NCBI GenBank assembly: GCA_026994225.1 | Contig: JALWRI010000100.1 | Location: 62,001 to 126,000, forward strand | Direction of reading: 5' to 3' | DNA: 64,000 nt | DNA from: Gammaproteobacteria bacterium | Lineage (GTDB): Bacteria > Pseudomonadota > Gammaproteobacteria > GRL18 | In this document: in pieces, positions 10,421 to 20,032 of the stretch | Position numbering within the stretch: the stretch's first letter is position 1 | How the letters are laid out: each line of letters begins with the position of its first letter | Position numbers and translations under genes: made by a program | The notes under the pieces: generated by a model | The model's database searches: none | What the model was told of the DNA's origin: nothing | What the model saw: only the letters and a program-made list of their open reading frames with translations

Positions 10421-11218
10421 TTAACTTTTTGGTTGGATACGGGTATTTCCTCTAAAGGTATAATTTTCCTTGCCTTTATGAATATCCAAATCTAATTGCC
10501 ACAATCCTTCTGTGGGAAAACTGACTTGCGCTTGATATGTCCCTAGTGCTGTTTCTAACATAGTAAAACGTACTTCTTTGTCACGTTGTCCAGCAATAAA
10601 AAAAATCCCTTTAATATCTGCAGCAGAAAGAGCTTGTTGCTGCTTATCGGTCAATACGACTTGAAATGTTCCCTTTTCTCCTGCCACTGGAACATTTAAC
10701 CAACCACGTCGCACATTCCAACCTAAATAGGCTTTTTGCACTCGCTGACGATAATATATTTCTTCTAACTCTTTTTCTGGTACGACACCAGAAAAAGGCG
10801 AATGTACCGATACAATTTGAGATTGTGGCTCAGGTAGAAACCATTTTGCCCATTTACCATTAATACCCTGCTGGGCAACGGTAATAAAAACTGAATTGAC
10901 CGCAATCACTACCACAAAAAATAATACAATAATGACCGGTGCCCAATGAAACTTAAACGACTTGTTATCTTTTTTATCACGTTGTCCCGTTATAATCGTT
11001 AACAAATAAATAGTAATAGTGTACACAGCTACATGTAAAGCAAACACATCTGCGCCTGGCCATTGCAATAAAGCAAAAGGTAAATACATGCTCAGTATTA
11101 CGGCTGCTGTTATCAGAGCAACAATTGATCCCCTGATACCACTCATAATATATAAGCCACTAAATACTATAACTATAAACAAAATACCTGCAAATAAAGT
11201 TGTCGTAATTGCTAACAT
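10421..11218 (-). CDS. ccoH: FixH/CcoH-like cbb3 assembly protein with extended membrane part
   Basis: 265 residues; canonical FixH/CcoH is about 150-170 with one membrane helix. Four hydrophobic segments are visible (about 2-27, 31-53, 58-78, 92-115). A periplasmic domain follows with FixH features (WNVRRGWLNVPV, then a beta-rich tail with GLWQLDLDI). The call rests on these features and on its place between ccoG and ccoI. The first three helices form an unusual N-terminal addition. Role, from the family: cbb3 assembly together with CcoI. Confidence 0.78.
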   Translation of the reverse strand: MLAITTTLFAGILFIVIVFSGLYIMSGIRGSIVALITAAVILSMYLPFALLQWPGADVFALHVAVYTITIYLLTIITGQRDKKDNKSFKFHWAPVIIVLFFVVVIAVNSVFITVAQQGINGKWAKWFLPEPQSQIVSVHSPFSGVVPEKELEEIYYRQRVQKAYLGWNVRRGWLNVPVAGEKGTFQVVLTDKQQQALSAADIKGIFFIAGQRDKEVRFTMLETALGTYQAQVSFPTEGLWQLDLDIHKGKENYTFRGNTRIQPKS

Positions 11219-11227
11219 AGAAAAATT

Positions 11228-12676
11228 TTATTCCTTAAAAACGTGAGGGGGTAAAATAAAATAATTAAATACACGGATAGATTCATTTTCTGCTCGTATA
11301 TTTTTTACTAAAAATACAATTTTTTGCTTTTCTGTATTTACTAATTCAGGATTAATATGAATATGTAAACGCACTAAAACACTTTTTTCAGGAGGTAAAA
11401 CAATCGTTTTAAATTCACCCATATCCAACATGGCATCTGGAAAATTGTCTAGTGTTAATTGATATTCTGCCTCTTTCTTAGATTTATTCGTAAATTTTAC
11501 TTCATAATTATTTTGTACATCCCCATTGGATAACACAACATACAGAGGTTGGCGTACTTGAGTAATGACTACTTCAAAGGGTTCACGGCTCCATACACTC
11601 CAAACCAATGCAGCAATGGTAATAATGATAACCGATGCATAAGCCAGACTTTTACCTTTAAGCCAGGGGTTAGTTTGCTTTTCCCCTAATAGTTCATTTT
11701 CTGAACTATAACGTATTAATCCTTTTGGATAACCTATTTTATCCATCATATTGTTACAAGCATCAATACATAATGCACAATGAATACACTCTAATTGTAG
11801 GCCATCACGAATATCAATACCCACTGGACATACCTGTACGCACAAACCACAATCAATGCAATCTCCTACTCCTTGTTGCTGTCTTTCTTCTCGTGTTTTA
11901 TACTCTTTTAAAGGCTTATGCCGACCTTTTATTCCTTCCCCTCGTTGCTCATCGTATGCCACAATCACCGTATCCTGATCAAACATAACACTTTGAAAAC
12001 GAGCATAGGGACAAATAAAATGACATACTTGTTCTCTTGCAAAAACAGCCATTACATAGGTTGAGATAGTCAATATAGTAATCGTTACATACGCTGGAGT
12101 CGGCGCAGTAGCAGTAAAAATTTGTTGTGTTAGTTCAAAGGCATCACCCCAATACAGGACAAAACTGAGGCTGGTTAAAAAGGCTAAAACAAAAAATAAA
12201 CTATAGGTAATTCCTAATTTCAACACTTTTTCTTTATTCCAGGGCTGTTTTGCTAATTTTATACGGGCATTCCTATCACCTTGCACCCAGTGCTCTATCA
12301 TCATTACCATGTCTGTCCAAAGTGTTTGAAAGCAAAAATAGCCACAAAAAATACGTCCTGCAATACCTGTTACAAAAAATAACAGCATCGCTGCAATAAT
12401 TAAAAAACCTGCTAACCAGAAAATATCTTGTGCATAGATAACCAAATCAAATAAATAAAATTTTCGTCCTACAATATCAAACAATACTGCTTGATCAGAT
12501 ACATCCCCTACTCTTTCCCAACGTAAAAAAGGTAATAAAAAATAAACACTATAAGCTAATATTAAAATACTCGTTTTGATACTACGAAATGTGCCTTTTA
12601 CCGAACGGTTATAGACAGGTTCTCTTTTTTTAAATAATACTTCTTGTTCTGTAACAACTGAATTTTTTTGGGGCAT
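11228..12676 (-). CDS. ccoG: CcoG/FixG cytochrome c oxidase accessory protein
   Basis: A 482-residue polyferredoxin-like membrane protein. Several helices are followed by FFLAREQVC-type and FICPYARF cysteines. Then comes a two-cluster ferredoxin module, CIDCGLCVQVCPVGID and CIHCALCIDACNNMMDKIGYP, and a C-terminal immunoglobulin-like periplasmic domain. CcoG is reported to reduce Cu(II) for cbb3 assembly. The gene precedes ccoH and ccoI but is separated from ccoNOQP by about 195 bases that hold a hairpin. Confidence 0.95.
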   Translation of the reverse strand: MPQKNSVVTEQEVLFKKREPVYNRSVKGTFRSIKTSILILAYSVYFLLPFLRWERVGDVSDQAVLFDIVGRKFYLFDLVIYAQDIFWLAGFLIIAAMLLFFVTGIAGRIFCGYFCFQTLWTDMVMMIEHWVQGDRNARIKLAKQPWNKEKVLKLGITYSLFFVLAFLTSLSFVLYWGDAFELTQQIFTATAPTPAYVTITILTISTYVMAVFAREQVCHFICPYARFQSVMFDQDTVIVAYDEQRGEGIKGRHKPLKEYKTREERQQQGVGDCIDCGLCVQVCPVGIDIRDGLQLECIHCALCIDACNNMMDKIGYPKGLIRYSSENELLGEKQTNPWLKGKSLAYASVIIITIAALVWSVWSREPFEVVITQVRQPLYVVLSNGDVQNNYEVKFTNKSKKEAEYQLTLDNFPDAMLDMGEFKTIVLPPEKSVLVRLHIHINPELVNTEKQKIVFLVKNIRAENESIRVFNYFILPPHVFKE

Positions 12677-12697
12677 GAGACTTCCTTATTGACATCC

Positions 12698-12718
12698 TCC
12701 CCTTCCTGAAAAAGGGGA
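12698..12718. repeat. Stem-loop in the ccoP-ccoG gap
   Basis: TCCCCTT pairs with AAGGGGA across the loop CCTGAAA, preceded by GACATCC. On the minus strand it lies after ccoP and just before ccoG, so it could limit read-through between the two transcripts. The GACATCCTCCCC...AAGGGGA form also resembles terminal hairpins of IS200/IS605-like elements; no transposase is nearby. Confidence 0.5.
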
Positions 12719-12871
12719 TTTTTGCGATTATTGGATAAACAACGAAATAGAAATCAAACAGACAGTACAATTGTAGATCAATATCTTGCTTAAAAATGCA
12801 AAAGTAGCATCTCCAATAAAGATACTACTTTATATATTAAATAAAAAATACTAGATGATGCTATCTAATAT

Positions 12872-13786
12872 TTATTTACCCCCACCTAAATCATGTACAT
12901 ATACGGTTAATAACTTAATATCTGTATCACTTAAACGATCTTTCCATGTTGGCATATGGCGACTTACTCCTTGAGTAATTACTTTTTTCACTTCTGCTTT
13001 TTTCGTTGCCGCATCAGTGTTAAGAGAAATATTTGCAATCGTCCATACTTGATCGGTTAAATTAGCTGAACCTTGAGAAAATAAGCCTGTAGCTTTCTCT
13101 GTATGACAATAATAACATGCCGCAGTATCACTATGGAACAAGGTTTTACCACTTTGTACTTGTTTCTCATCGCCCTTTTCACCCGATAAAGATAAAACGT
13201 ATGTAGCCAGATCATCAATTTGTTTATCATCTAAAACCTTTGAAAAACCAGGCATAAAACCATAACGACCTTCTCGTATAGTATGTTCAATATTGGCAAA
13301 ACTTCCTCCCCATAACCAATCATCATCCACTAAGTTAGGATATAAACCGACAATACCCGCTCCCCCTTGTTGATGACATGCTGCACAGTTATCTGAAAAC
13401 AAGGCTTTACCCAAAGAATTCACAAACCCATCTAAATCTTTATCATTCGCAATGGCAGAATAATCCATCTTACCGATTTTATCTAAAAATTCTTTTTGTT
13501 TTACCGCTGAACTACTTTCATTCATTTCTTGTACTAATAGGTTACGGGTATTCCAGGGGACAGTTTTTGTTTCCCCCTTCGCATTCGTATACGTAATTGT
13601 TGCCATACCCCGAGTAAAACCATCCCCCATAGGAAAAGTGGGGTACATAAACCAGTAACTAACCGCAAATATTATTGTTATATAAAATGTCCATAACCAC
13701 CAACGTGGTAAAGGATTATTATATTCCTGGAGATCTTCATCCCACACATGTCCTGTTGTTTCTACCTGTTTTGTTTCATTCTTCAT
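12872..13786 (-). CDS. ccoP: cbb3 oxidase diheme subunit CcoP
   Basis: 304 residues. An N-terminal membrane helix (about 30-50) anchors two periplasmic c-type heme domains, CAACH at 134-138 and CYYCH at 224-228, each followed by a Met-containing segment (GFMPGF, HMPTW) suited to axial ligation. It passes electrons from soluble cytochrome c towards CcoO and CcoN. The start overlaps the ccoQ end by 11 bases, indicating coupling. Length and order (N-O-Q-P) are standard. Confidence 0.97.
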   Translation of the reverse strand: MKNETKQVETTGHVWDEDLQEYNNPLPRWWLWTFYITIIFAVSYWFMYPTFPMGDGFTRGMATITYTNAKGETKTVPWNTRNLLVQEMNESSSAVKQKEFLDKIGKMDYSAIANDKDLDGFVNSLGKALFSDNCAACHQQGGAGIVGLYPNLVDDDWLWGGSFANIEHTIREGRYGFMPGFSKVLDDKQIDDLATYVLSLSGEKGDEKQVQSGKTLFHSDTAACYYCHTEKATGLFSQGSANLTDQVWTIANISLNTDAATKKAEVKKVITQGVSRHMPTWKDRLSDTDIKLLTVYVHDLGGGK

Positions 13787-13994
13787 GATCTTTACTACCT
13801 TTTTTCAAGTCTGCCTGATAATTGTTGTCATCATCATCCAGAAAAGGAATTTGTTTATAGCTTTCTAGGCGTTTACTGCGATCTTTATCTACTGTTAGAT
13901 AAACAATAATACCTATAAATACAGTAAAAAATAAGAATAACAAAAGCGTTTTACTGTATTCCCAATGAGCCAACCAGGAAAGTAATTCTTGCAT
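13776..13994 (-). CDS. ccoQ: cbb3 oxidase small subunit CcoQ
   Basis: 72 residues with one membrane helix (about 17-36: LLLFLFFTVFIGIIVYL) and a charged cytoplasmic tail, as in CcoQ/FixQ. The family stabilises the CcoP-core association. It starts at an ATG with AGGT upstream, lies between ccoO and ccoP, and overlaps ccoP. Sequence similarity in this short family is weak, so the call relies on topology and position. Confidence 0.9.
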   Translation of the reverse strand: MQELLSWLAHWEYSKTLLLFLFFTVFIGIIVYLTVDKDRSKRLESYKQIPFLDDDDNNYQADLKKGSKDHEE

Positions 13995-14073
13995 ACCATA
14001 CCTATCACAAATTCACTTAATACTGAATGAAAGGCTATAACACCTATGGAGGTTATAGCCAAATTAACTATAA

Positions 14074-14826
14074 TTAGCGAAATTGAGCAAAATGACCTTC
14101 ATCATATTGACTAAAATCAACCATCGTACCCAATACTTGTAAATAAGCAACTAATGCGTCCATTTCCGTTAATTTTTCACGATCACCATCAAAATTACCT
14201 GATTTTTCTTGCATCAGTAAATTATCTTTTGCTTTACTAATTACCAATAAATCAGCAACATCTTGACCAAATTTTTTGATATTCGCCTGATATTCTTCAT
14301 CTGTTTCAGAATAAGGCACGCCTACCATTTTTAATGCTCGCATACGATCCTCAATATCATCATATTGTAATGTATTTTCCATTAACCAGGGATAATTCGG
14401 CATAATAGATTCAGCAACTACTGTACGAGGCCCTTGAAGATGTTGTACATGCCATTCATTAGAATATTTTCCCCCTACCCGTGCTAAATCAGGACCTGTA
14501 CGTTTTGAACCCCATTGAAATGGATGGTCATACTGTGATTCAGCCGCCAGAGAATAATGCCCATAACGTAACATTTCATCTCGAAAGGGACGAATTTGCT
14601 GAGAATGGCAAACATAACATCCTTCACGAATATAAATATCCCGACCACGCTGTTCTAATGGCGTATAAGGTCTGATAGTATCTACCCCATTGAGCTGTAC
14701 CGGCTCTACAGTTCCTTTAATAAAATACATAGGAACTACTTCAGTTAATCCCCCTATTGAGATAACAATTAAAATTAACACCATCAATAAGGCAACATTC
14801 TTTTCTGTATGTTCTTGCTTAATCAT
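14074..14826 (-). CDS. ccoO: cbb3 oxidase monoheme subunit CcoO
   Basis: 250 residues. An N-terminal membrane anchor (about 11-33) is followed by a periplasmic heme c domain with CYVCH at 70-74 and the family sequence [10 protein letters not shown] just after it. It relays electrons from CcoP to CcoN. A strong AAGGAG precedes the ATG. It lies 21 bases after ccoN. Confidence 0.97.
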   Translation of the reverse strand: MIKQEHTEKNVALLMVLILIVISIGGLTEVVPMYFIKGTVEPVQLNGVDTIRPYTPLEQRGRDIYIREGCYVCHSQQIRPFRDEMLRYGHYSLAAESQYDHPFQWGSKRTGPDLARVGGKYSNEWHVQHLQGPRTVVAESIMPNYPWLMENTLQYDDIEDRMRALKMVGVPYSETDEEYQANIKKFGQDVADLLVISKAKDNLLMQEKSGNFDGDREKLTEMDALVAYLQVLGTMVDFSQYDEGHFAQFR

Positions 14827-14847
14827 TCTTTATTCACTCCTTTGTCA

Positions 14848-16299
14848 TTAATGATGCGCGTTAGCAGGGATCATTGCTAAACCATCAATATCACTGGCTT
14901 CTTTACGAGATTGTTTCACTGTCATATAAAAGTTATATGCCATAATCAAAATCCCTAGAACAAAGAAAGCACCACCTAATGCACGTACCATATAAGGAGT
15001 GTGTAAGAAATTCACTGATTCGATAAAGGTATATGCTAAATTACCGTAATCATCAAAAGCACGGAGTATTAAACCTTGTCCAATACCTGCAACCCACAAA
15101 GAAGTAATATATAAAACAATACCAATCGTTGCTAAATAAAAATGAGTGGTAACCAATTTAATACTATAAATAGAGGTATTCCATACTTTACCAATCAGGT
15201 GATAAATAGAAGCAAAAGAAATCATTGCAACCCAACCTAATGCACCAGAATGTACGTGTCCTACTGTCCAGTCAGTATAATGGGATAACGCATTGACACT
15301 TTTTAATGACATTAATGGCCCTTCAAACGTTGACATACCATAAAAAGACAAGGAAGCAATCATAAATAACAAGATAGGATCATGACGTAATTTATCCCAT
15401 GCACCGGATAATGTCATAATACCGTTAATCATACCACCCCATGAAGGCATCAATAATAAAATAGAAAACGTTGCAGCAATAGAAGATGCCCAGTCAGGTA
15501 CAGAAGTCCAATGTAAATGATGCGTACCTACCCACATATATAAAAAGATTAATGCCCAAAAATGAACAATGGATAATTTATAAGAATAAACCGGACGACC
15601 TGCTTGCTTAGGGACAAAATAATACATCATACCCAGAAAAGCAGCCGTTAAATAAAAGCCTACTGCATTATGTCCATACCACCACTGTAGCATTGCATCT
15701 TGTACGCCTGAATGTAAACTGTAAGACTCTAAACTAAACCAATGGACGGGTACGGCCATATTATTAAATACATGCAATAATGCTACTGCAAGAATAAATG
15801 CTAAATAAAACCAGTTCGCTACATAAATATGTGGTTGAGAACGATTACGTAAGGTCATTACATAAATGAGTAAATAAATAACCCAAATCAAAGTAATAAC
15901 AATATCTAAAGGCCAAACAAACTCAGCATATTCACGTCCTTGGGTAAAACCGGAGGTATAAGTTAAAATAGCCAACACCATCCCTGCTTGCCACCCCCAA
16001 AAGGTCAGTTCGGCTAACGCTCCACCCCATAAACGAGTTTGACAGGTACGTTGTACCACATAATAAGAGGTAGCAAATAATGCACATCCACCAAATCCAA
16101 AGATCACTAAGGTAGTGTGTACAGGTCGTAAACGCCCAAAGGTTATAAAGGCATTATCAAAATTAAGAAATGGCCAAGCAAGCTCAGACGCAATATATAC
16201 GCCAACACTCATGCCTAACACACCCCAAACGATCGCCATCACGGTAAATTTTCGTACAATAGAAAAATTGTACATTTGTTTATCTATTGCTTCTGCCAT
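14848..16299 (-). CDS. ccoN: cbb3 oxidase catalytic subunit CcoN
   Basis: 483 residues with twelve or so membrane helices, the heme-copper oxidase core of the high-affinity C-type enzyme. Visible landmarks are [14 protein letters not shown] (low-spin heme His), [14 protein letters not shown] (CuB His and the cross-linked Tyr region), [13 protein letters not shown] (the CuB His pair) and [10 protein letters not shown] (heme ligands). It reduces oxygen to water while pumping protons at low oxygen. It heads ccoNOQP. The FNR box centred near 16414.5 lies upstream and supports oxygen-controlled transcription. Confidence 0.98.
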   Translation of the reverse strand: MAEAIDKQMYNFSIVRKFTVMAIVWGVLGMSVGVYIASELAWPFLNFDNAFITFGRLRPVHTTLVIFGFGGCALFATSYYVVQRTCQTRLWGGALAELTFWGWQAGMVLAILTYTSGFTQGREYAEFVWPLDIVITLIWVIYLLIYVMTLRNRSQPHIYVANWFYLAFILAVALLHVFNNMAVPVHWFSLESYSLHSGVQDAMLQWWYGHNAVGFYLTAAFLGMMYYFVPKQAGRPVYSYKLSIVHFWALIFLYMWVGTHHLHWTSVPDWASSIAATFSILLLMPSWGGMINGIMTLSGAWDKLRHDPILLFMIASLSFYGMSTFEGPLMSLKSVNALSHYTDWTVGHVHSGALGWVAMISFASIYHLIGKVWNTSIYSIKLVTTHFYLATIGIVLYITSLWVAGIGQGLILRAFDDYGNLAYTFIESVNFLHTPYMVRALGGAFFVLGILIMAYNFYMTVKQSRKEASDIDGLAMIPANAHH

Positions 16300-16394
16300 A
16301 CTTGTCTTCCTATATTCTGCATAACTAAAAACGACAACACTAAAATGCTACGGATTGTGTATTCTAGCACAAAAAATATTAGCTAATATATGTT

Positions 16395-16434
16395 AAAAAA
16401 TACTTTATTGATATATATCAATAAAGTATTTTTT
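16395..16434. repeat. 40-bp perfect palindrome centred on an FNR box
   Basis: The 20 bases from 16395 are the exact reverse complement of the next 20. The inner 14 bases form the FNR consensus; the outer arms (AAAAAATACTTTA and its complement) extend it well beyond what FNR needs. It lies about 95-135 bases upstream of ccoN. Confidence 0.85.
16408..16421. promoter_or_regulatory. FNR/Anr-type binding site for ccoN
   Basis: TTGATATATATCAA matches the TTGAT-N4-ATCAA consensus exactly. Its centre (16414.5) is roughly 36-45 bases upstream of the transcription starts implied by the two candidate minus-strand -10 elements. That fits activation of ccoNOQP at low oxygen. Confidence 0.8.
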
Positions 16435-16526
16435 CTCATATAATAGAAAAAGACGTTCGCTTAACTTGTAAAAATAACCTCCTATCCCCATGGTTTAATA
16501 AACAAATTAACTATATTTTCTTTTTG

Positions 16527-16540
16527 TTGATATACATCAA
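16527..16540. promoter_or_regulatory. Second FNR/Anr-type binding site, rpoN side
   Basis: TTGATATACATCAA is another exact consensus match, about 108 bases upstream of the rpoN TTG start. It could act on rpoN, on ccoN from a distance, or on both. Confidence 0.7.
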
Positions 16541-16547
16541 GCAACTA

Positions 16548-16563
16548 TGGCATATAATTTGCG
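16548..16563 (+). promoter_or_regulatory. Sigma-54-like -24/-12 element before rpoN
   Basis: TGGCATATAATTTGCG has GG at 16549-16550 and GC at 16561-16562 with the required 10-base spacing, matching TGGCAC-N5-TTGCW at most positions. A sigma-70-like TATAAT (16553-16558) lies inside it. It may support autoregulation of rpoN, but chance is possible in a single site. Confidence 0.4.
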
Positions 16564-16647
16564 TTATCTCTCTAAGCGGCATAAAATATATACTGGAAAA
16601 TCTACTGCAAAATCATTCGATCACTATCTAACTTATTGGTATTAGCA

Positions 16648-18165
16648 TTGAAACAATCGCTACAACTAAAAGTAAGTCAACAACTAACCATGACGCCACA
16701 ATTGCAACAAGCTATCCGCTTGCTGCAATTATCAACTCTTGATTTAGAGCATGAAATACAAGAAATATTAGACACTAACATGATGTTAGAACGTGCAGAG
16801 GACAGCGAAATACCACCTGAAGAAACGAATACTCTAAATGATACCCCCGCAACACAAAATACTACCACTGAACAGGATATGGACTTCAATAAAGATGATA
16901 GCCTGACTACCACCTTAGATAGTAATTGGGAAGAGAGTTTTGAATATTATAGTAGTAACAATCATTATACTAATCATAATGATGACTTCCCCCTGGAAAA
17001 TAATGCCAAGCTCTCAAAAAGTTTACAAGAACATTTACTTTGGCAGATGGAACTTTCCCATTTTAGCTCTCTCGATACTATCATTGCTACCACCATTATT
17101 GATGCTATTGATGTAGATGGTTATTTGCGTACGTCTTTGGAAGATATTGTATTAAGTGTTAATCAGGCATTATACGATAATAATCCTACGCCTTTATCTG
17201 AAGCACAAAAAAGTAGTATTCATGGTATCGAAACAGTTACCTTGGAATACATTACCCCGGTATTAAAACAAATACAAAATTTTGATCCCATTGGGGTTGC
17301 TGCACAGGATCTATCTGAGAGCCTCAATTTACAACTAAAAGCTATCCAAGCCACTTTATCACAAGAACAATTTGATACCGCACAGCAATTAGTTACCCAT
17401 TATCTGGATTTACTCGCTAAGCACGATTATGCTCAAATTAAACGACATTTACGCATTAATGATACCTTGTTAAAAAATACCGTTGATTTAATTACCTCCC
17501 TTAATCCACGTCCAGGTAGTCAAATTAGTGATGAAAATCCCCGCTACATTACCCCTGATGTCTATGTACGCAAAATAAAGGAGATCTGGCAAGTTGAACT
17601 CAACCCTAATATTACTCCCCAATTAAATGTCAATGAAAAATATGCAGCCTTGTTAAAAGGTATGAAAAAAACCACTGATATCAGCTCATTAAAAGATCAA
17701 TTACAAGAAGCCCGATGGTTTATTAAAAATTTACAAAATCGTAATGACACCCTACTCAAAGTTGCACGTTGTATCGTTGCTGCACAACAAGATTTTTTTG
17801 AACACGGTGAAGAAGCCATGAAAGCAATGGTTTTAAGAGATATTGCAGAACAAGTTGAAATGCATGAATCAACCATATCTCGCGTTACGAACCAAAAATA
17901 TATCCATACTCCAGGTGGAATTTATGAATTAAAATATTTTTTCTCCAGTCATGTACGCAATAATAATGGAGAAGAAGTATCCGCCATTGCCATTAGGGCA
18001 ATATTAAAAAAACTCATTGATGCGGAAGATGCAAAAAAACCACTCAGTGATAATAAATTATCGCAATTATTAGCTGAACAAGGTTATAAAGTTGCTCGCA
18101 GAACTGTAGCAAAATATCGTGAGGCACTCTCCATCCCTGCATCCAATGAAAGAAAAATCGTTTAA
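16648..18165 (+). CDS. rpoN: RNA polymerase sigma-54 factor
   Basis: The TTG at 16648 gives MKQSLQLKVSQQLTMTPQLQQAIRLLQLS, the standard RpoN start (region I, bound by activators); an in-frame TTG at 16636 is less likely. Region I is followed by an acidic linker, the core-binding domain and the C-terminal DNA-binding domain ending in the RpoN box ARRTVAKYRE. About 505 residues, normal length. It directs transcription from -24/-12 promoters, typically nitrogen, pilus and flagellar genes. It leads the hpf-ptsN-hprK-rapZ run; the usual upstream lptB is replaced by the ccoN control region. Confidence 0.97.
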   Translation: MKQSLQLKVSQQLTMTPQLQQAIRLLQLSTLDLEHEIQEILDTNMMLERAEDSEIPPEETNTLNDTPATQNTTTEQDMDFNKDDSLTTTLDSNWEESFEYYSSNNHYTNHNDDFPLENNAKLSKSLQEHLLWQMELSHFSSLDTIIATTIIDAIDVDGYLRTSLEDIVLSVNQALYDNNPTPLSEAQKSSIHGIETVTLEYITPVLKQIQNFDPIGVAAQDLSESLNLQLKAIQATLSQEQFDTAQQLVTHYLDLLAKHDYAQIKRHLRINDTLLKNTVDLITSLNPRPGSQISDENPRYITPDVYVRKIKEIWQVELNPNITPQLNVNEKYAALLKGMKKTTDISSLKDQLQEARWFIKNLQNRNDTLLKVARCIVAAQQDFFEHGEEAMKAMVLRDIAEQVEMHESTISRVTNQKYIHTPGGIYELKYFFSSHVRNNNGEEVSAIAIRAILKKLIDAEDAKKPLSDNKLSQLLAEQGYKVARRTVAKYREALSIPASNERKIV

Positions 18166-18185
18166 TAACAACAAGGAGTCAATCC

Positions 18186-18509
18186 ATGCAAATTAACCTT
18201 AGTGGACATCACGTTGATATCACTGAATCATTACGAGAATATGTTGTCAGTAAAATGGAACGTATTGAACGCCATTTTGATAACGTATCGAATGTGCATG
18301 TAGTCCTGAGTGTTGAAAAACAACGTCAAAAGGCTGAAGCCACATTAAACCTTACTGGAACACAAGTTCATGCTGAGTCGGTAGATGAAAATATGTATCC
18401 CGCTATTGACAGCTTAATTGATAAATTAGATCGTCAAGTAAAAAAACATAAAGAGAAAAAATCAGATCACCACCAAAGTGAAGGTGGTATAAAAAATCAG
18501 GCATATTAA
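18186..18509 (+). CDS. hpf: Ribosome hibernation promoting factor, short form
   Basis: 107 residues of the HPF/YfiA fold (MQINLSGHHVDITESLREYVVSKMERIERHF) followed by a basic and His-rich tail. It lacks the C-terminal dimerisation domain of long HPF, as in gammaproteobacteria. It binds the decoding region of stationary-phase ribosomes and promotes 100S dimers. A strong AAGGAG precedes the ATG. Placement between rpoN and ptsN is conserved. Confidence 0.95.
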   Translation: MQINLSGHHVDITESLREYVVSKMERIERHFDNVSNVHVVLSVEKQRQKAEATLNLTGTQVHAESVDENMYPAIDSLIDKLDRQVKKHKEKKSDHHQSEGGIKNQAY

Positions 18510-18603
18510 ATCTTGATAGATGTAACATATACATTTAGTGGCATGAAAACTTACATTCGTTATTTTTATGCCATTATAACAAATAAAAATAAATAGGTTT
18601 ATC

Positions 18604-19059
18604 ATGCAGATAACTCAAATTCTCAATCCCCAATACATTACACTGAATGTCAATCATATTTACAGTAAAAAAAGGGCTTTAGAATTTATTAGTCAGTTAC
18701 TGGCAAAACAATCTTCTACGCTTACAGAATATGAAATATTTGATAGTCTAATACTACGAGAAAGGTTAGGTAGTACAGGCTTAGGAAAAGGCGTTGCATT
18801 ACCCCATGGTCGTTTACAATATGCTCAAAAAACATTCGCAGCACTCATACGCTTAACAGAACCAATTGATTTTGATAGTATTGATAAAGAACCTGTCAAT
18901 ATTATTTTTGCACTATTAATTCCACAAGAAGCTACTGACGAGCATTTAAAAATTTTATCACAAGTTGCGAGTATTTTTAATAATGAAGCGTTACGAGAAA
19001 AAATTGTTCAAGCACCTGATGCAAAAACCATACTACAATTATTTACCTTAGCAAATTAA
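18604..19059 (+). CDS. ptsN: PTS-Ntr EIIA component
   Basis: A 151-residue EIIA of the fructose/mannitol fold. The phosphorylated His is H68 in GLGKGVALPHGR. It acts as a regulatory phosphoacceptor that controls potassium uptake, stress and nitrogen responses in studied bacteria. No EIIB or EIIC domain is attached. It lies 94 bases after hpf, with AGGT before the ATG. Confidence 0.95.
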   Translation: MQITQILNPQYITLNVNHIYSKKRALEFISQLLAKQSSTLTEYEIFDSLILRERLGSTGLGKGVALPHGRLQYAQKTFAALIRLTEPIDFDSIDKEPVNIIFALLIPQEATDEHLKILSQVASIFNNEALREKIVQAPDAKTILQLFTLAN

Positions 19060-19090
19060 ATGTCATTCTAAAAATTGGATAATCCACACC

Positions 19091-20032
19091 ATGCTGGATT
19101 TAAAAAAATTTTACCTACAACATAAACAACGACTTGGTTTTAACTGGCTATCACCAGTACCAGCGCCGCAACAATATATGATTGGACAACATATCAAAGA
19201 TGCTTCTTTGATTGGACATCTCAATCTTATCTATCCTAATTGTATTCAAATATTGGGAAATACTGAACTAAGCTATTTACAGGGTTTGGGGAAAAATTCT
19301 TATCAAGACACTTTATACACTTTGTTTGCTCACCATCCTTCACTGATTATTTTAAGTGAACAACAATCCCCCCCTTATTTATTATTAGAACTTGCTCAAA
19401 AAAATAATACTCCAGTCTGGCAATCTCATTTAGCCAGTGCTAACTTAATCAATTATTTACAATATTATTTATCCAGTTTAATCAATGAACGTAAAACCTT
19501 TCATGGGGTTTTTATGGAAGTGATGGGTATAGGTGTATTACTCACTGGTGAAAGTGGCATCGGAAAAAGTGAAGTCGCATTGGAGCTTATTAATATGGGA
19601 CATCGTCTTATCGCTGATGATGCGCCAGAGTTTTTTTTAAGTGCTCCCGATACCTTGCACGGCATTTGTCCCGAATTATTACGGGATTTTTTAGAAGTAC
19701 GAGGATTAGGTATTCTTAATATTCGTGCCATGTTTGGAGATAGTGCCATTCGCAGTGAAAAAAAACTCAGTTTAATTCTACACTTAGAAGAAATGACAGA
19801 TAATGCTATGCAACAAATTGATCGTTTACAAGGAAACCAATGCTTACGATCATTATTAGATGTTAACATCATTGAAATCACCCTACCCGTTACGCCTGGT
19901 AGAGATATGGCAATATTAGTAGAAGCTGCCGTACGTAATCATGTATTACATTTAAAAGGCTATAATGCTGCCAAAGATTTTAAAAAACGTCAACGTGAAC
20001 GTATCAATCAAACACAGGAAACCATAGAGTGA
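19091..20032 (+). CDS. hprK: HPr kinase/phosphorylase
   Basis: It phosphorylates HPr on Ser46 and reverses this by phosphorolysis. 313 residues: N-terminal domain about 1-130, then the catalytic domain with conserved His138 (FHGVFMEV), the P-loop GESGIGKS (153-160), DDAPEFF and the family signature LEVRGLGILNIRAMFG (201-216). The target Ser46 is present in the HPr encoded four genes on. Its stop overlaps the rapZ start by 4 bases. Proteobacteria with HprK generally use it for regulation rather than classical catabolite repression. Confidence 0.96.
   Translation: MLDLKKFYLQHKQRLGFNWLSPVPAPQQYMIGQHIKDASLIGHLNLIYPNCIQILGNTELSYLQGLGKNSYQDTLYTLFAHHPSLIILSEQQSPPYLLLELAQKNNTPVWQSHLASANLINYLQYYLSSLINERKTFHGVFMEVMGIGVLLTGESGIGKSEVALELINMGHRLIADDAPEFFLSAPDTLHGICPELLRDFLEVRGLGILNIRAMFGDSAIRSEKKLSLILHLEEMTDNAMQQIDRLQGNQCLRSLLDVNIIEITLPVTPGRDMAILVEAAVRNHVLHLKGYNAAKDFKKRQRERINQTQETIE

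Larger units (their letters stand above)
16300..16647. other. ccoN-rpoN divergent control region
   Basis: This 348-base gap is the largest non-coding stretch of the window. It holds two perfect FNR boxes, a 40-bp palindrome, plausible minus-strand -10 elements for ccoN (AATATA at 16385-16390 and ATATTA at 16376-16381, read as TATATT and TAATAT), a plus-strand TATAAT (16553-16558) and a sigma-54-like -24/-12 pair. No small open frame with a good ribosome site was seen. rpoN usually follows lptB in related genomes, so this junction looks rearranged. Confidence 0.6.
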
